NCBI RefSeq assembly: GCF_030009775.1
Contig: NZ_JASCTH010000012.1
Coordinates: forward strand, 170,934 to 213,970
From: Actinoplanes sandaracinus
GTDB lineage: Bacteria; Actinomycetota; Actinomycetes; Mycobacteriales; Micromonosporaceae
Direction: 5' to 3'
Length of the DNA: 43,037 nucleotides
In this document: positions 1-8,377 of the stretch, in pieces
Numbering within the stretch: position 1 is the stretch's first letter
Layout: every line of letters starts with the position of its first letter
Program-made: the position numbers and the translations under genes
The notes under the pieces: model-generated
Told to the model about the DNA's origin: nothing
The model's input: only the letters and a program-made list of their open reading frames with translations
Databases searched by the model: none

Positions 1-107
1 GACACCCCCCCGCTGGTCTCCTGCCGGTTCGGCGCCCGGCCGCCGGCCCGGCGCCCGGCCACGGAGGCGGAGCGCCGGAAATGCCGTTCCGCTGACGGAA
101 ATCCACT

Positions 108-121
108 TGGGAGCGGTTCCA
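108..121. promoter_or_regulatory. LacI-type operator-like palindrome
   Basis: The sequence TGGGAGCGGTTCCA is an imperfect inverted repeat with 5 of 7 half-site positions symmetric. It resembles the TGGGAGCGCTCCCA box bound by CebR-type LacI regulators of Streptomyces. It lies about 100 bases before the LacI start, where autoregulation would act. Function is inferred. Confidence 0.35.
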
Positions 122-177
122 GCCCGACCAGGCGTTTCTCGTTCGGTCCAGGCATGGCAGAATTCCGGTGCCGGTTT

Positions 178-190
178 CCGAAAGTTCCAG
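178..190 (+). promoter_or_regulatory. Candidate GAAAGTTTC-type operator (site A)
   Basis: CCGAAAGTTCCAG matches 11 of 13 positions of the perfect palindrome at 4704-4716. It sits 30 bases upstream of the likely GTG start of the LacI gene. The shared box suggests the repressor controls itself as well as the transporter and GH3 genes. GAAANTTTC-like inverted repeats are known upstream of actinomycete xylan-utilisation genes. Confidence 0.5.
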
Positions 191-220
191 CCGAGAAGGG
201 CCGGCGGTAAGGAGCACCCC

Positions 221-1237
221 GTGGCACCTGGCAGGGGAAGAGTGACGATCGCCGCGATCGCTGAAGCGGCGGGCGTGTCGGTTCCAACGGTGTCACGAGT
301 GCTCAATGGGCGTTCCGACGTGTCGCCGAGCACCCGTGAGCTGATCGAGCGACTGCTGCGGGAGCATGACTACCGGCCTCGCAACTCTCGGCACCCGGGC
401 CGGGCCCGCCTGGTCGACCTGGTTTTCAACGACCTGGACAGTCCGTGGGCGCTGGAGCTGATCCGCGGCGTCGAGGATGTGACGCACACGGCCGGCGTCG
501 GGACGGTGGTGTCGCAGGTGCATCGGCGCAGCAGCGCCACCCGCCAGTGGCTGCAGAACCTGCGGGCCCGCGCCTCCGACGGCGTGATCTTCGTGACCTC
601 CGACGTGGCCGAGCCGATCCACAGTGAGCTGCACCGGCTGAAGGTGCCGGTGGTGATCATCGATCCGGCCGGCGGCGTGGCGGCGGACGTGCCGACGATC
701 GGGGCGACGAACTGGTCGGGCGGGCGCACCGCGACCGACCATCTGCTGTCGCTGGGGCACCGGCGGATCGGGTTCGTGGCGGGGCCGCGGGAGCTGTTGT
801 GCAGCCGGGCCCGGCTCGACGGTTTCCGGGCGGCGATGGAGGCCGCGGGGGCGCACGTCGACGAGGAGCTGATCGTCACCGGCGACTTCCGGCACGAGTC
901 GGGGTTCGTGGCCGGCAACCGGCTGCTCGATCTGGCCGACCGGCCGACGGCGGTGTTCGCCTCCAGCGACCTGATGGCGCTGGGCGTGTGCGAGGCGGCG
1001 CGGCGGCGCGGGCTGCGGGTGCCCGACCAGCTCAGCGTGGTGGGGTTCGACGATCTGCCGGAGTCGCGGTGGTCGTCGCCGCCGCTGACGACGGTGCGGC
1101 AGCCGCTCGCCGAGATGGGTGGCCTCGCCGCGCGGACGGTGTTGCGGTTGTCGCGCGGCGAGACCATCGAGACCCCGCGGGTGGAGCTGGTCACCAAGCT
1201 GATGATCCGGGAGAGCACCGCCGACCTCCCGCTGTAA
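221..1237 (+). CDS. LacI-family transcriptional repressor of the glycoside uptake locus
   Basis: This is a 338-residue LacI/GalR regulator. The N-terminal helix-turn-helix (about residues 9-55) contains VSVPTVSRVLNG, the classic LacI recognition helix plus hinge. A periplasmic-binding-protein-like sugar sensor domain follows to the C-terminus, with the family motif VVGFDDLP near the end. I chose the GTG at 221 because AAGGAG at 208-213 is well spaced; GTG 242 is possible but too close to its GGGGAAG. The gene converges on the sugar ABC transporter operon. Matching palindromes upstream of this gene and between the transporter and GH3 genes make it the likely local repressor, released by a xylo- or gluco-oligosaccharide. 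It resembles Streptomyces BxlR/CebR in setting, but the ligand cannot be read from sequence. Confidence 0.9.
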   Translation: MAPGRGRVTIAAIAEAAGVSVPTVSRVLNGRSDVSPSTRELIERLLREHDYRPRNSRHPGRARLVDLVFNDLDSPWALELIRGVEDVTHTAGVGTVVSQVHRRSSATRQWLQNLRARASDGVIFVTSDVAEPIHSELHRLKVPVVIIDPAGGVAADVPTIGATNWSGGRTATDHLLSLGHRRIGFVAGPRELLCSRARLDGFRAAMEAAGAHVDEELIVTGDFRHESGFVAGNRLLDLADRPTAVFASSDLMALGVCEAARRRGLRVPDQLSVVGFDDLPESRWSSPPLTTVRQPLAEMGGLAARTVLRLSRGETIETPRVELVTKLMIRESTADLPL

Positions 1238-1250
1238 CAGAGTTCGGACG

Positions 1251-1279
1251 GCCCGCCACGGTCCGGAACCGGGCGGGCC
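1251..1279. terminator. Bidirectional terminator between LacI and permease genes
   Basis: GGCCCGCC (1251-1258) and GGCGGGCC (1272-1279) form a perfect 8-bp stem with a 13-base loop. It lies between the stops of two convergent genes. No T-tract follows, as is common in high-GC actinobacteria. Confidence 0.6.
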
Positions 1280-1300
1280 ATCGTCGTCACGGACTGCGTG

Positions 1301-2206
1301 CTACCTGCCGAAACCGGCGGTCAGGCCGCTGACCAGCTGCCGTCGGCCGATCGCGTAGAGCAGCACGATCGGGACCGTGGTGAGCGTCACCGACGCGGCG
1401 ACCGCCGGCACGTTCACTCCGAACTCGCTGGAGAACGTCGCGAGCGCGAGCGGGATGGTGCTCTGCTCGGTGCCCTCGGTGAGGATCAGCGGCAGCAGGA
1501 AACCGTTCCAGATGCCCACCGCGTTGTAGATCACCACGGTGACGAGCGCGGGCCGGACCAGCGGGAAGGCCAGCCGCCACATGGTGCCCCACTCGGTGGC
1601 GCCGTCCATCCGCATCGATTCGAAGAGTTCCTTCGGGACGTCCCGGATGAAGTTCGACAGCACCAGCACCGACAACGGGATGGCGAACGCGATCGACGGC
1701 AGGATGATGGCCCCGAGCGTGTCGTACATCTGCAGCCGGATGATGATCAGATAGACCGGGATGATCACCGCCTGGAGCGGGATCGCCAGACCCATCAGGA
1801 ACACCCCGTTGGCCAGCTTGAGGAACCGGCTGCCGACACCGCGCACGATCGCGTAGGCGGCCATGAACGAGATCAACGTAGCCGGGATCACCGCACCGGC
1901 GGTGACGAAGACGCTGTTCATGAAGTACAGGGCGAAGTTGCTCTCGATGACCACCTGGTAGTTCTCGAAGGTGAACTCGGTCGGTGGCTTGAGGGGGTTG
2001 GTGATGAAGTAGTTCGCCTGCGTCTTGAAGCTGGTGATGACGACCCAGTAGATCGGCAGCATCACCACGATCAGCCAGATCCAGCCGAGGCTGCCGCCGA
2101 CCCAGTTGAGTTGGTGCAGCCGGCGCGCCCGGGGTTTCCGGTGGCCGTGGGGCGAGGGCCGGCGGCTCGCCTCGGTCCCCGCCGGGGCGGGAGTCATGGT
2201 TGCCAC
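1301..2206 (-). CDS. Carbohydrate ABC transporter permease, MalG/CUT1 type
   Basis: This 301-residue inner-membrane permease of the CUT1 sugar importer class has six predicted hydrophobic segments. The cytoplasmic EAA-type loop appears as ELFESMRMDGATEWGTMWRL, which docks the ATPase. The basic, proline-rich N-terminus precedes the first membrane helix (GWIWLIVVMLPIYW). The GTG start lies one base past the stop of the upstream permease gene, with AAGGAG inside that gene's last codons, so translation is coupled. It is the third gene of the leftward operon binding protein-permease-permease. No ATPase is encoded nearby; CUT1 systems in actinomycetes usually share a remote MsiK-like ATPase. BxlG-like by context, so the cargo is probably xylo-oligosaccharide. 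Confidence 0.9.
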   Translation of the reverse strand: MATMTPAPAGTEASRRPSPHGHRKPRARRLHQLNWVGGSLGWIWLIVVMLPIYWVVITSFKTQANYFITNPLKPPTEFTFENYQVVIESNFALYFMNSVFVTAGAVIPATLISFMAAYAIVRGVGSRFLKLANGVFLMGLAIPLQAVIIPVYLIIIRLQMYDTLGAIILPSIAFAIPLSVLVLSNFIRDVPKELFESMRMDGATEWGTMWRLAFPLVRPALVTVVIYNAVGIWNGFLLPLILTEGTEQSTIPLALATFSSEFGVNVPAVAASVTLTTVPIVLLYAIGRRQLVSGLTAGFGR

Positions 2207-2207
2207 C

Positions 2208-3131
2208 TCAGGCTCCTTCCATCTGGCTGTCGTCGGCCCGGCCGCCGATCCGCCGCAACAGCAGCGAGAGGCCGAGTCCGACCAGGACCAGGATCACGGC
2301 TATCGCGCTGGCCGGGCCCATCAGGTCGGCCTGGAAGCCGAGCCGGTACATCTGCAGCGCGAGGGCGCGGGTGGCGTCGCCGGGACCGCCGGCGGTGAGC
2401 ACGTAGATGAGGTCGAAGAAGGTCAGCGAGCCCACCACCATCAGAGTCGACGATGTGATGATCGTGAACTTGATCTGCGGCAGGGTGATGCTGAAGAACT
2501 GCCGGACCCGGCCGGCCCCGTCGATCTGCGAGGCCTCGTACATCGATTTCGGGATCTGCCGGACCGCGCCCTGGTAGATCAGCGAGTGGAACGGGATGTA
2601 CTGCCAGGAGACCACGAAGATCAGCACTCCGATGGCCAGGTTGGCCTGGCCCAGCCAGTCCTGGTTGAGCGCGTCGATCCCGAGGCCCGCGCCGAGCCCG
2701 AAGTTGGGGTCCAGCAGAGCCTTGTAGGTGATCGCGATGGCGGCGGAGCTGAGCAGCAGCGGGATGAAGTAGAACACCGCGAGGAAGCCGCGGTAGCGGC
2801 TCTGACGGGCCATGAACGTGCCGAGCAGGATCGAGAGCGGCGTCTGCACCAGCCAGGACAGTGCCATGATCAGGAAGGTGACCCACAGCGAGTTCGGCAG
2901 GCCGGGATCGGTGAGGGCCGCGCGCCAGCTGTCCAGGCCGGAGGGCACGATCTCGTTGTAGCCGTTCCAGGTGGTGAAGCTGAGCGCGAGCACCCCGAGC
3001 AGCGGGATGATCCCGAAGAACACGAACATGCCGAAGGCGGGCAGAACCATCCACACGACGGAGCCGCCCCGCCCGCCGCCGGATCTGGTGGGCTCCTGCA
3101 CCCGTGCGGCGGGCGGAGCGAGCATCGTCAT
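2208..3131 (-). CDS. Carbohydrate ABC transporter permease, MalF/CUT1 type
   Basis: This 307-residue permease partners the MalG-type protein. It has six hydrophobic segments starting with VVWMVLPAFGMFVFFGIIPL, and an EAA-like loop around SMYEASQIDGAGRVRQFFSI. I chose the ATG at 3131 because it overlaps the binding-protein stop codon as ATGA, which implies translational coupling; a longer upstream reading lies inside the neighbouring gene. It lacks the long periplasmic loop of enteric MalF, as is normal for actinobacterial sugar permeases. It is the middle gene of the leftward importer operon and corresponds to BxlF in Streptomyces xylobiose transporters, although substrate assignment rests only on context. 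Confidence 0.9.
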   Translation of the reverse strand: MTMLAPPAARVQEPTRSGGGRGGSVVWMVLPAFGMFVFFGIIPLLGVLALSFTTWNGYNEIVPSGLDSWRAALTDPGLPNSLWVTFLIMALSWLVQTPLSILLGTFMARQSRYRGFLAVFYFIPLLLSSAAIAITYKALLDPNFGLGAGLGIDALNQDWLGQANLAIGVLIFVVSWQYIPFHSLIYQGAVRQIPKSMYEASQIDGAGRVRQFFSITLPQIKFTIITSSTLMVVGSLTFFDLIYVLTAGGPGDATRALALQMYRLGFQADLMGPASAIAVILVLVGLGLSLLLRRIGGRADDSQMEGA

Positions 3132-4450
3132 TTGCCGATGACCCCGTTCATGCTGTCCACCCACTCCTGCGGGCTCATCTTCTGCTGGAACAGGTTGGCG
3201 ATGTTGTTCAGCAGCGTCTCGGCGGCGGTCGGGCTCAGCGCCTGGTCCCATGACTGCGCGAAGGTCTTCGCACCGGACGCGATGGCGGACACGTCCTTGA
3301 GGAACTGCGCCTCGTCGCCGGTGAAGAGGCTGTCGCTGTTCTTCAGAACCGGCACGCCGCCGGACTTGACCCAGCCCGCCTTCTCCTCCTCGTCGACCAG
3401 GGTGGTGGCGAAGAACTTCTTCGCCGTCTCCTTGGCCTCAGGGGTCGCCTTGGAGGAGATCGAGAGGTACTGGCCGGGGTTGCCGACGGTGTTGCTCTCG
3501 TCGCCCTTGCCGCCGTCGATCGGCGGGAAGTTCATCCAGCCCAGGCCGCCGTCGGCGACGAACTTGCCGCCGTTGGCCTTCTGGATCCCGTACGACCAGG
3601 TGCCGTGCAGCATCATCGCGGCCTTGCCGGTGTAGAGCAGCGCCTGGTCGGCGTTGGCGTCCGCGGCGGTGGAGGAGAAGCCCCGCTGGAAGGCGTTCAT
3701 CTTCACCAGGTCCTGGATCTTGGTCAGCATGTCCAGGACGGCCGGGTCCGACCAGGCGTTCGCCTTGCCGGCGAAGACGTTGTCGAACACCTCGGAGCCG
3801 GCCTGGCGGTCGAGCATGAACTCGAGCCACATCATGTTGGTCCACCGGGACTGTCCGGCGAGCGAGAACGGCGCGATGCCCTTGGCGTTGAACTTCGGGA
3901 TGAGGTCGAGGATGTCGCCGTACGTCTGCGGGGGCTGCACGCCGACCTGGTCGAAGACCTTCTTGTTGTAGAAGAGGACGATCGGCTGCACGGTCTCGAC
4001 GGGCATCGCGTAGACCTTGCCGTTGACCGTGCCCGCGCCGAACGACGACGGCAGGATCTTGTCCTTGACGGCGGCGTTCTTGGCGAGCCAGTCGGTCAGG
4101 TCCTCGACCTGGCCCGCGTCCACCCAGCTCTTCAGGCCGCCGCCGCCCCACCCCCAGATCATCGTGGGGCCCTGGCCGGCGCCGATCGAGGTCTTGATCT
4201 TCGCCTTGTAGGCGTCGTTCTGGAAGAACTCCCCGGCGATCTTGGTGTCGGGGTTGGCCTTGTTGAACCGGTCGACGGCCGCCTTGCGGATCGGCTCACC
4301 CGGCAGGCCGCTGAGCGACCAGTACGTGGCTCCGCCCTTGGCGGCAGTACCACCGGTGTCCTTCTCCTTGGGCCCGGAACTGCCACACGCGGTCAGGGCC
4401 GCGCCGGCCGCGGCGCCCGCCGAAAGGCTGAGGAAGTTTCTGCGCTTCAC
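3128..4450 (-). CDS. Extracellular sugar-binding lipoprotein of CUT1 ABC importer
   Basis: This 440-residue solute-binding protein (SBP_bac_1 family) delivers an oligosaccharide to the adjacent permeases. The N-terminus has a twin-arginine-like KRRNFL motif, a hydrophobic stretch and the lipobox LTAC with Cys22 as the lipid-anchored residue. The rest is a two-lobed binding fold rich in aromatic residues typical of sugar binders (GTWSYG, WGWGGGGLKSW). I chose the GTG at 4450 because GGAG lies six bases upstream; starts farther out would add a non-signal extension through the operator region. The gene leads the leftward operon and faces the GH3 gene across a promoter region with repeated operators. 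It is BxlE-like by context. Confidence 0.9.
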   Translation of the reverse strand: MKRRNFLSLSAGAAAGAALTACGSSGPKEKDTGGTAAKGGATYWSLSGLPGEPIRKAAVDRFNKANPDTKIAGEFFQNDAYKAKIKTSIGAGQGPTMIWGWGGGGLKSWVDAGQVEDLTDWLAKNAAVKDKILPSSFGAGTVNGKVYAMPVETVQPIVLFYNKKVFDQVGVQPPQTYGDILDLIPKFNAKGIAPFSLAGQSRWTNMMWLEFMLDRQAGSEVFDNVFAGKANAWSDPAVLDMLTKIQDLVKMNAFQRGFSSTAADANADQALLYTGKAAMMLHGTWSYGIQKANGGKFVADGGLGWMNFPPIDGGKGDESNTVGNPGQYLSISSKATPEAKETAKKFFATTLVDEEEKAGWVKSGGVPVLKNSDSLFTGDEAQFLKDVSAIASGAKTFAQSWDQALSPTAAETLLNNIANLFQQKMSPQEWVDSMNGVIGK

Positions 4451-4522
4451 GCTGGTCTCCGTACTCGAAGCAGCCGCGGTGGGGCGGCTGGGCGATATGG
4501 CGATGGCCGCCACCCTCGAGTT

Positions 4523-4546
4523 CCGGAACTTTCCGGAACTTTCGAG
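4523..4546 (-). promoter_or_regulatory. Tandem operators before the importer operon (sites B1, B2)
   Basis: Read on the minus strand, two boxes containing GAAAGTTCCG sit ten bases apart. B2 (4523-4536) is the perfect inverted repeat CCGGAAAGTTCCGG; B1 lies at 4534-4544 as CGAAAGTTCCG. They are 73-96 bases upstream of the binding-protein start. The match to sites A and C suggests binding by the same LacI repressor, cooperatively on one DNA face. Confidence 0.55.
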
Positions 4547-4703
4547 TGACAGCCGCAAATTAACGCGAGGTTTCGTTAACGTAGGGTTTCGCCGTGAGGA
4601 GTGTCAAGACTCTTGCCTGAACCGTGCCCGGAGCGCCAGAGTTAGCGGGGCCGGTGGGCGCGTCACCGTCCGGCGCGGCCCGCCGGCCCGCCGCCCAGCG
4701 GTA

Positions 4704-4716
4704 CCGAAAGTTTCGG
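4704..4716 (+). promoter_or_regulatory. Perfect 13-bp operator palindrome (site C)
   Basis: CCGAAAGTTTCGG is a perfect palindrome around a central G. Its last two bases are the first two of the GH3 ribosome binding site (GGAGG, 4715-4719), so a bound repressor would cover the translation start region as well as block transcription. The core is the GAAANTTTC box reported upstream of actinomycete xylanase genes. Confidence 0.6.
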
Positions 4717-4724
4717 AGGTTTCG

Positions 4725-7079
4725 TTGATCAATCAGCCCTGGCAGGACCCGGCGCTGCCGGTCGCCGCCCGCGTGGAGGCCCTGCTCGCCGCCATGACGC
4801 TGGAGGAGAAGGCCGCCCAGTTGGGCAGCAGATGGCTCGGAAAGGACAAGGGCGCCACCGGCCCGGCCGGCCCCGAACCGGAGACCGACCACGCGGTCGC
4901 CCCGATGGAGCACGAGTTCAGCGGCGGCCCGGCACTGGAGGACGCCAGCCGCCACGGGCTCGGTCAGCTCACCCGGATCTACGGCAGCTACCCGATCACC
5001 GTCTCCGAGGGCACCGCCGAGCTGGTGCGCCAGCAGCGCATCGTGATGGCCTCGTCCCGGCTGGGCATCCCGGCGGTGGTGCACGAGGAGTGCCTGACCG
5101 GGTTCACCATGCACGGCGCGACGGTCTACCCGTCCGCGATCGCCTGGGGCGCGACCTTCGACCCCGAGCTGATCGAGCGGATGGCCACCGCCATCGGGCG
5201 CGACATGGCCGCGCTCGGCGTGCACCAGGCGCTCGCTCCGGTGCTCGACGTGGTCCGCGACTACCGGTGGGGCCGGGTCGAGGAGTCCATCGGCGAGGAC
5301 CCCTATCTGGTCGGCGCGGTCGGGGCGGCGTACGTCCGCGGGCTGCAGAGCGCCGGGGTGATCGCCACCCTCAAGCATTTCGCGGGTTACTCCGCCTCGC
5401 GCGGCGCCCGCAACCACGGGCCGGTGCCGATGGGCCGCCGCGAGTTGCTCGACGTGATCCTGCCGCCGTTCGAGGCCGCGGTCCGTGAGGGCGGCGCCGG
5501 TTCGGTGATGAACTCCTACGCCGACGTCGACGGGGTGCCGGCCGGCGCCGACCCCTGGCTGCTCACCGAGCTGCTGCGCGACGAGTGGGGCTTCACCGGC
5601 ACGGTCGTCTCCGACTATTGGTCGGTCCCGTTCCTGGCGAGCATGCACGGCATGGCCGCGGACAGCGGCGGCGCCGGCGCCCGCGCGCTGGCCGCCGGCA
5701 TCGACGTGGAGCTTCCGGACACCATCGGGTACGGCGCCGAGCTGGTCGGCCGGGTCCGCGCCGGCGAGGTCGCCGAGTCCCTGGTGGACCGCGCGGCCCG
5801 CCGGGTGCTCACGCAGAAGGCGGAACTGGGCCTGCTCGATCCGGAGTGGACCCCGGAGGCCTCGGTGGCCGGCGCCGACGAGGTGCTGCTCGACTCCCCC
5901 GCCAACCGGGCGCTCGCCGCCGAGATCGCGGAGCGCTCGATCGTGCTGCTCGACCCCGGTTCGGCGCTGCCGCTGGCCGGCACCGGCCGGATCGCGGTGG
6001 TCGGGCCGTGCGCCGACGACGCCCGCACCTTCCTGGGCTGCTACGCGTTCCCCAACCACGTGCTCCCCCGGTACCCGGGGGTCAAGCCCGAGATCGAGCT
6101 GCCCACGGCGGTCGAGGCGCTGCGCGCCGAGTTGCCGGGCGCCGAGATCGGGTACGCCCCCGGTTGCGCCGTCGACGGCGCCGACCGTTCCGGGATCCCC
6201 GCGGCGGTCGCCGCGGCCGCCGGCGCCGACGTGTGCCTGGCGTTCGTCGGCGACCTGGCCGGCCTGTTCGGCAACGGCACCTCCGGTGAGGGCTGCGACG
6301 CCGCCGACCTGCGCCTGCCGGGTGTGCAGGCGGAGCTGCTCGACGCGCTGCTGGCGACCGGCACTCCGGTGGTGGTGGTGGTGGTCTCCGGCCGGCCGTA
6401 CGCGCTGGGTGAGGTGGCCGGCCGGGCCGCCGCCCTGGTGCAGGCGTTCATGCCCGGCGAGGAGGGCGGGCCGGCGCTCGCCGGAGTGCTGTCCGGCCGG
6501 GTCCAGCCCGGCGGCCGGCTGCCGGTGCAGATCCCGAGGGACCCGGGCGGTCAGCCCGGCACGTACCTCCAGCCCCGGCTCGGTGCGGTGCACACCGGCA
6601 CCAGCAACCTCGACCCCACCCCGTTGTTCGCGTTCGGCCACGGCCGCTCGTACACCACGTTCACGGTGGGCGATCTGCGGATCCCACAGACCCGGGTGCC
6701 CACCGACGGCGAGTTCACCGCGACGGTGCGGGTCCGCAACACCGGCGACCGGGCCGGCTCCGAGGTGGTCCAGCTCTATCTGTCCGACCCGGTCGCGGAG
6801 GTCACCCGTCCAGTGATTCAGCTTGTCGGGTTCCGGCGCGTCGAGCTGGACGCCGGCGCCGCCGCGGACGTCACGTTCCGGGTGCACACCGACCGGACGG
6901 CTTTCACCGGCCGCGACCTGCGGCGCTTCGTCGAGCCCGGTGAGCTGCGGATCCTCGCCGGCACCTCGGCCGCCGACCTGCCGTGCGAGGCGGTGGTCGA
7001 GCTGACCGGCCCGGCGCGCCCGGCCGGCTCCGGCCGAGTCCTGTCGACCCCGGTGGAGGTGCGCCGGGCTGATTCGTGA
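4725..7079 (+). CDS. Intracellular GH3 beta-glycosidase (likely beta-xylosidase)
   Basis: This 784-residue GH3 enzyme hydrolyses terminal beta-linked sugars. Order of domains: GH3 barrel (about 15-330) with KHFAGY and the nucleophile in VVSDYW (Asp297), GH3 C-terminal sandwich (about 380-610), then a fibronectin III-like domain (about 660-760). There is no signal peptide, so it acts on imported oligosaccharides. I chose TTG 4725 because GGAGG is five bases upstream and the operator just precedes it; no ATG or GTG fits. It is divergent from the importer and shares its operators. Overall pattern is BxlA-like (1,4-beta-xylosidase), but beta-glucosidase activity cannot be excluded. Confidence 0.88.
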   Translation: MINQPWQDPALPVAARVEALLAAMTLEEKAAQLGSRWLGKDKGATGPAGPEPETDHAVAPMEHEFSGGPALEDASRHGLGQLTRIYGSYPITVSEGTAELVRQQRIVMASSRLGIPAVVHEECLTGFTMHGATVYPSAIAWGATFDPELIERMATAIGRDMAALGVHQALAPVLDVVRDYRWGRVEESIGEDPYLVGAVGAAYVRGLQSAGVIATLKHFAGYSASRGARNHGPVPMGRRELLDVILPPFEAAVREGGAGSVMNSYADVDGVPAGADPWLLTELLRDEWGFTGTVVSDYWSVPFLASMHGMAADSGGAGARALAAGIDVELPDTIGYGAELVGRVRAGEVAESLVDRAARRVLTQKAELGLLDPEWTPEASVAGADEVLLDSPANRALAAEIAERSIVLLDPGSALPLAGTGRIAVVGPCADDARTFLGCYAFPNHVLPRYPGVKPEIELPTAVEALRAELPGAEIGYAPGCAVDGADRSGIPAAVAAAAGADVCLAFVGDLAGLFGNGTSGEGCDAADLRLPGVQAELLDALLATGTPVVVVVVSGRPYALGEVAGRAAALVQAFMPGEEGGPALAGVLSGRVQPGGRLPVQIPRDPGGQPGTYLQPRLGAVHTGTSNLDPTPLFAFGHGRSYTTFTVGDLRIPQTRVPTDGEFTATVRVRNTGDRAGSEVVQLYLSDPVAEVTRPVIQLVGFRRVELDAGAAADVTFRVHTDRTAFTGRDLRRFVEPGELRILAGTSAADLPCEAVVELTGPARPAGSGRVLSTPVEVRRADS

Positions 7080-7095
7080 GCGGCCACGCAGACAC

Positions 7096-7101
7096 TAGGC
7101 T
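7096..7101 (+). promoter_or_regulatory. -10 hexamer of a leaderless phosphatase transcript
   Basis: TAGGCT fits TANNNT and is followed by exactly six bases before the GTG at 7108, the spacing expected if transcription starts on the start codon. No ribosome binding site is visible between them. Confidence 0.55.
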
Positions 7102-7107
7102 GCTGCT

Positions 7108-8313
7108 GTGCCCTCACGCATCAACGACGACGAGCGGCTGCGCAGGCTCGAAGCGGTCACCGATGCGACGCTGTCCCGGCTCGACGTCTCCGATCTCCTC
7201 GATGAGCTGCTGGACCGGGTGCGCGATCTGCTGGACGTCGACACCGCGGCGATCCTGCTGCTCGACGAGCACGCCCGGCAGTTGGTCGCCACCGCCGCGA
7301 AGGGTCTGGAGGAGGAGGTGCGGGCCGGGTTCCGCGTGGCGGTCGGACGGGGTTTCGCCGGGCGGATCGCCGCGACCCGGCGCCCGGCCTGGATCGCCGA
7401 CGTCACCGGCGCCGACGTGATCAACCCGATACTGCTGGAGAAGGGCATCCGGTCGCTGCTGGGCGTACCGATCATGGCCGGGACCGACCTGGTCGGGGTG
7501 CTGCACGTCGGCTCACTGAGCCGCCGCGAGTTCGACGGCGACGACGTCAAACTGCTGGAGTTGGTGGCCGACCGGGCCGCGGTGGCCGGCCGGATCCGGT
7601 CGGCGAAGATCGACCAGACGGCCGCGCTGGCGCTGCAGCGCAGCCTGTTGCCGGCCCGGCTGCCCGAGGTGCCCGGCGTCGACCTGGCCGCCCGCTATGT
7701 GCCCGGGCACGCGTTCGGCATCGGCGGCGACTGGTACGACGTCTTCACCCTGCCGTCCGGCTGGCTGGGCGTGGTGATCGGCGACGTCTCCGGGCACGGG
7801 CTGGCCTCGGCCGTGGTGATGGGCAGGATCCGCAGCGCGCTCCGGGCGTACGCCCTGATCTGCGACGATCCGGCCGAAGCGCTCACTCTGCTGAACCGTA
7901 AGGTGCACGCTTTCGAGGCGGGCAGCCTCACCACCGCGCTCTACGCGATGGTGAGCCCGGGCCGCGACCGGGTGCTGGTGTCGTCCGCGGGCCATCTGCG
8001 CCCGATCCTGGCCGCGCCCGGCCGCCCGGCCGTGCTGGCCGGGATTCCGGTGGACCCACCGCTCGGGCTGGCTCGCCCGGGTGCGCCCCGGCGCAGCACC
8101 GCGCTGACGTTGCTGCCCGGCGCGGTGCTGTTCTGTTACACCGACGGTCTGGTGGAGCGACGCGGGGAGGTGATCGACGACGGTCTGGACCGGCTGATCG
8201 CCACGGTTCGGGCCGGCACGGCGGAGGAGGTCTGCGCTACCGTCATGGCGGAGGTGTCGGACGAGTCGCCGACCGACGATGTCGCGGTTCTGGCGGTGCG
8301 CCGCCCGGGTTGA
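7108..8313 (+). CDS. GAF-domain PP2C/SpoIIE-type serine phosphatase
   Basis: This 401-residue soluble protein has an N-terminal GAF domain (about 15-160, ending in the LLGVPIMAG..VGVLHVG pattern) and a C-terminal PP2C_SIG/SpoIIE phosphatase domain (about 175-399). Metal-binding aspartates are seen in GGDWYDVF, IGDVSGHG and the terminal SPTDDVAVL. Such proteins dephosphorylate anti-anti-sigma factors or other partner-switch proteins in response to a small molecule or redox signal. No anti-sigma kinase or STAS partner lies in the window, so its target is elsewhere. It starts 28 bases after the GH3 stop but has its own -10 element, and is probably leaderless. Link to sugar use is unproven. Confidence 0.88.
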   Translation: MPSRINDDERLRRLEAVTDATLSRLDVSDLLDELLDRVRDLLDVDTAAILLLDEHARQLVATAAKGLEEEVRAGFRVAVGRGFAGRIAATRRPAWIADVTGADVINPILLEKGIRSLLGVPIMAGTDLVGVLHVGSLSRREFDGDDVKLLELVADRAAVAGRIRSAKIDQTAALALQRSLLPARLPEVPGVDLAARYVPGHAFGIGGDWYDVFTLPSGWLGVVIGDVSGHGLASAVVMGRIRSALRAYALICDDPAEALTLLNRKVHAFEAGSLTTALYAMVSPGRDRVLVSSAGHLRPILAAPGRPAVLAGIPVDPPLGLARPGAPRRSTALTLLPGAVLFCYTDGLVERRGEVIDDGLDRLIATVRAGTAEEVCATVMAEVSDESPTDDVAVLAVRRPG

Positions 8314-8377
8314 CCGCCGGCCGTCACCGTTCGACGGCAACCTCACGCCGGCCCCTGTTTTCGTGCGGAAATATAGC

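Larger units (their letters stand above)
1..220. other. Non-coding leader of the LacI gene
   Basis: No credible coding region is seen here. Two direct copies of GGCGCCCGGCC lie at 31-41 and 50-60, inside a G+C block that could fold as the terminator of a gene outside the window. The rest is the promoter/operator region of the LacI gene, with two candidate operator sequences listed separately. A reading frame could be opened at a TTG at 107, but that TTG lies in an operator-like palindrome and has no ribosome binding site. Confidence 0.5.
4451..4724. other. Divergent control region between importer and GH3 genes
   Basis: This 274-base gap drives the importer leftward and the GH3 enzyme rightward. 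Two tandem operators lie at 4523-4546 and one perfect palindrome at 4704-4716. An 11-base direct repeat GAGGTTTCGTT is found at 4567-4577 and 4716-4726. TTAACG at 4560-4565 is mirrored by CGTTAA at 4574-4579. The sequence is notably more A+T rich around 4555-4620 than the flanks, as expected of a promoter. Confidence 0.6.

Noticed and set aside
107..220. Longer N-terminus of the LacI protein from TTG 107
   Set aside because: The TTG lies in an operator-like palindrome, has no ribosome binding site, and the added residues do not match LacI proteins. GTG 221 has AAGGAG at good spacing.
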